64,000 nt of DNA from Calvatia gigantea (Eukaryota > Basidiomycota > Agaricomycetes > Agaricales > Lycoperdaceae). Positions 63,978 to 64,000 of the stretch are shown in pieces. The position numbers were made by a program, and so were the translations under genes. The notes beneath the pieces were generated by a model. The model saw only the letters and a list, made by a program, of their open reading frames with translations, had not been told where the DNA came from and searched no databases. Each line of letters begins with the position of its first letter. Position 1 is the first letter of the stretch. The stretch lies in NCBI GenBank assembly GCA_025093985.1, contig JACAAK010000004.1, forward strand, positions 2,852,001 through 2,916,000, in the 5' to 3' direction.

Positions 63978-64000
63978 ATCCCTGTACTCGATCCTTGTAC

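Overview
The window is nuclear DNA of a filamentous basidiomycete, most likely an Agaricomycete. Nearly every gene is broken by many short (about 50-70 nt) GT-AG introns, both strands are used about equally, intergenic gaps are short, and the proteins are core fungal housekeeping families. No bacterial-type operon, CRISPR array, intact transposon or rRNA gene was seen. All gene models are spliced by eye, so coordinates run from start codon to stop codon through introns.

Left part (0.4-13.3 kb): a RING-finger protein (-) divergent from the E2 enzyme Ubc8 (+); THO complex subunit 5 (-) divergent from glucose-6-phosphate dehydrogenase (+); a small unknown gene (-); a CCDC47-type ER protein (+); and a double-RING plus LON-domain protein (-). 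Middle part (13.4-41.4 kb): an STB6-like protein, a PX-domain protein of the yeast Ypr097w/Lec1 type, the 60S helicase Spb4 (-), a full ABCC transporter (-), a mitochondrial enoyl-CoA hydratase (AUH type), exocyst Sec10 (-), the ribosome-biogenesis factor Rix1, the Pol I initiation factor Rrn11 (-), and the clathrin-adaptor accessory factor Laa2.

Right part (41.6-64 kb): the largest subunit of RNA polymerase I, an unknown phospho-site-rich protein, a small mitochondrial-looking protein, then an accessory-looking stretch. This stretch holds a 5' fragment of TMA22, a decayed copy of the eIF4A-III/FAL1 helicase, intact TMA22 (DENR), a repeated tail fragment and a secreted PEBP-like protein. After it come a four-helix membrane protein, an Lcl2-like ER protein, SF3b p14, about 2.7 kb of unresolved sequence, the intact FAL1 gene and SF3A3.

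Functionally the window is rich in ribosome production and translation (Spb4, Rix1, Rrn11, Rpa190, Tma22) and splicing/mRNP factors (Thoc5, SF3B6, FAL1, SF3A3). I see no clearly new multi-gene system. The items most worth a second look are the FAL1/TMA22 duplication and decay, the cluster of micro-exons with a GC-AG intron that encodes the catalytic aspartates of Rpa190, possible alternative C-termini made by intron retention, and the unresolved 57.7-60.3 kb stretch.
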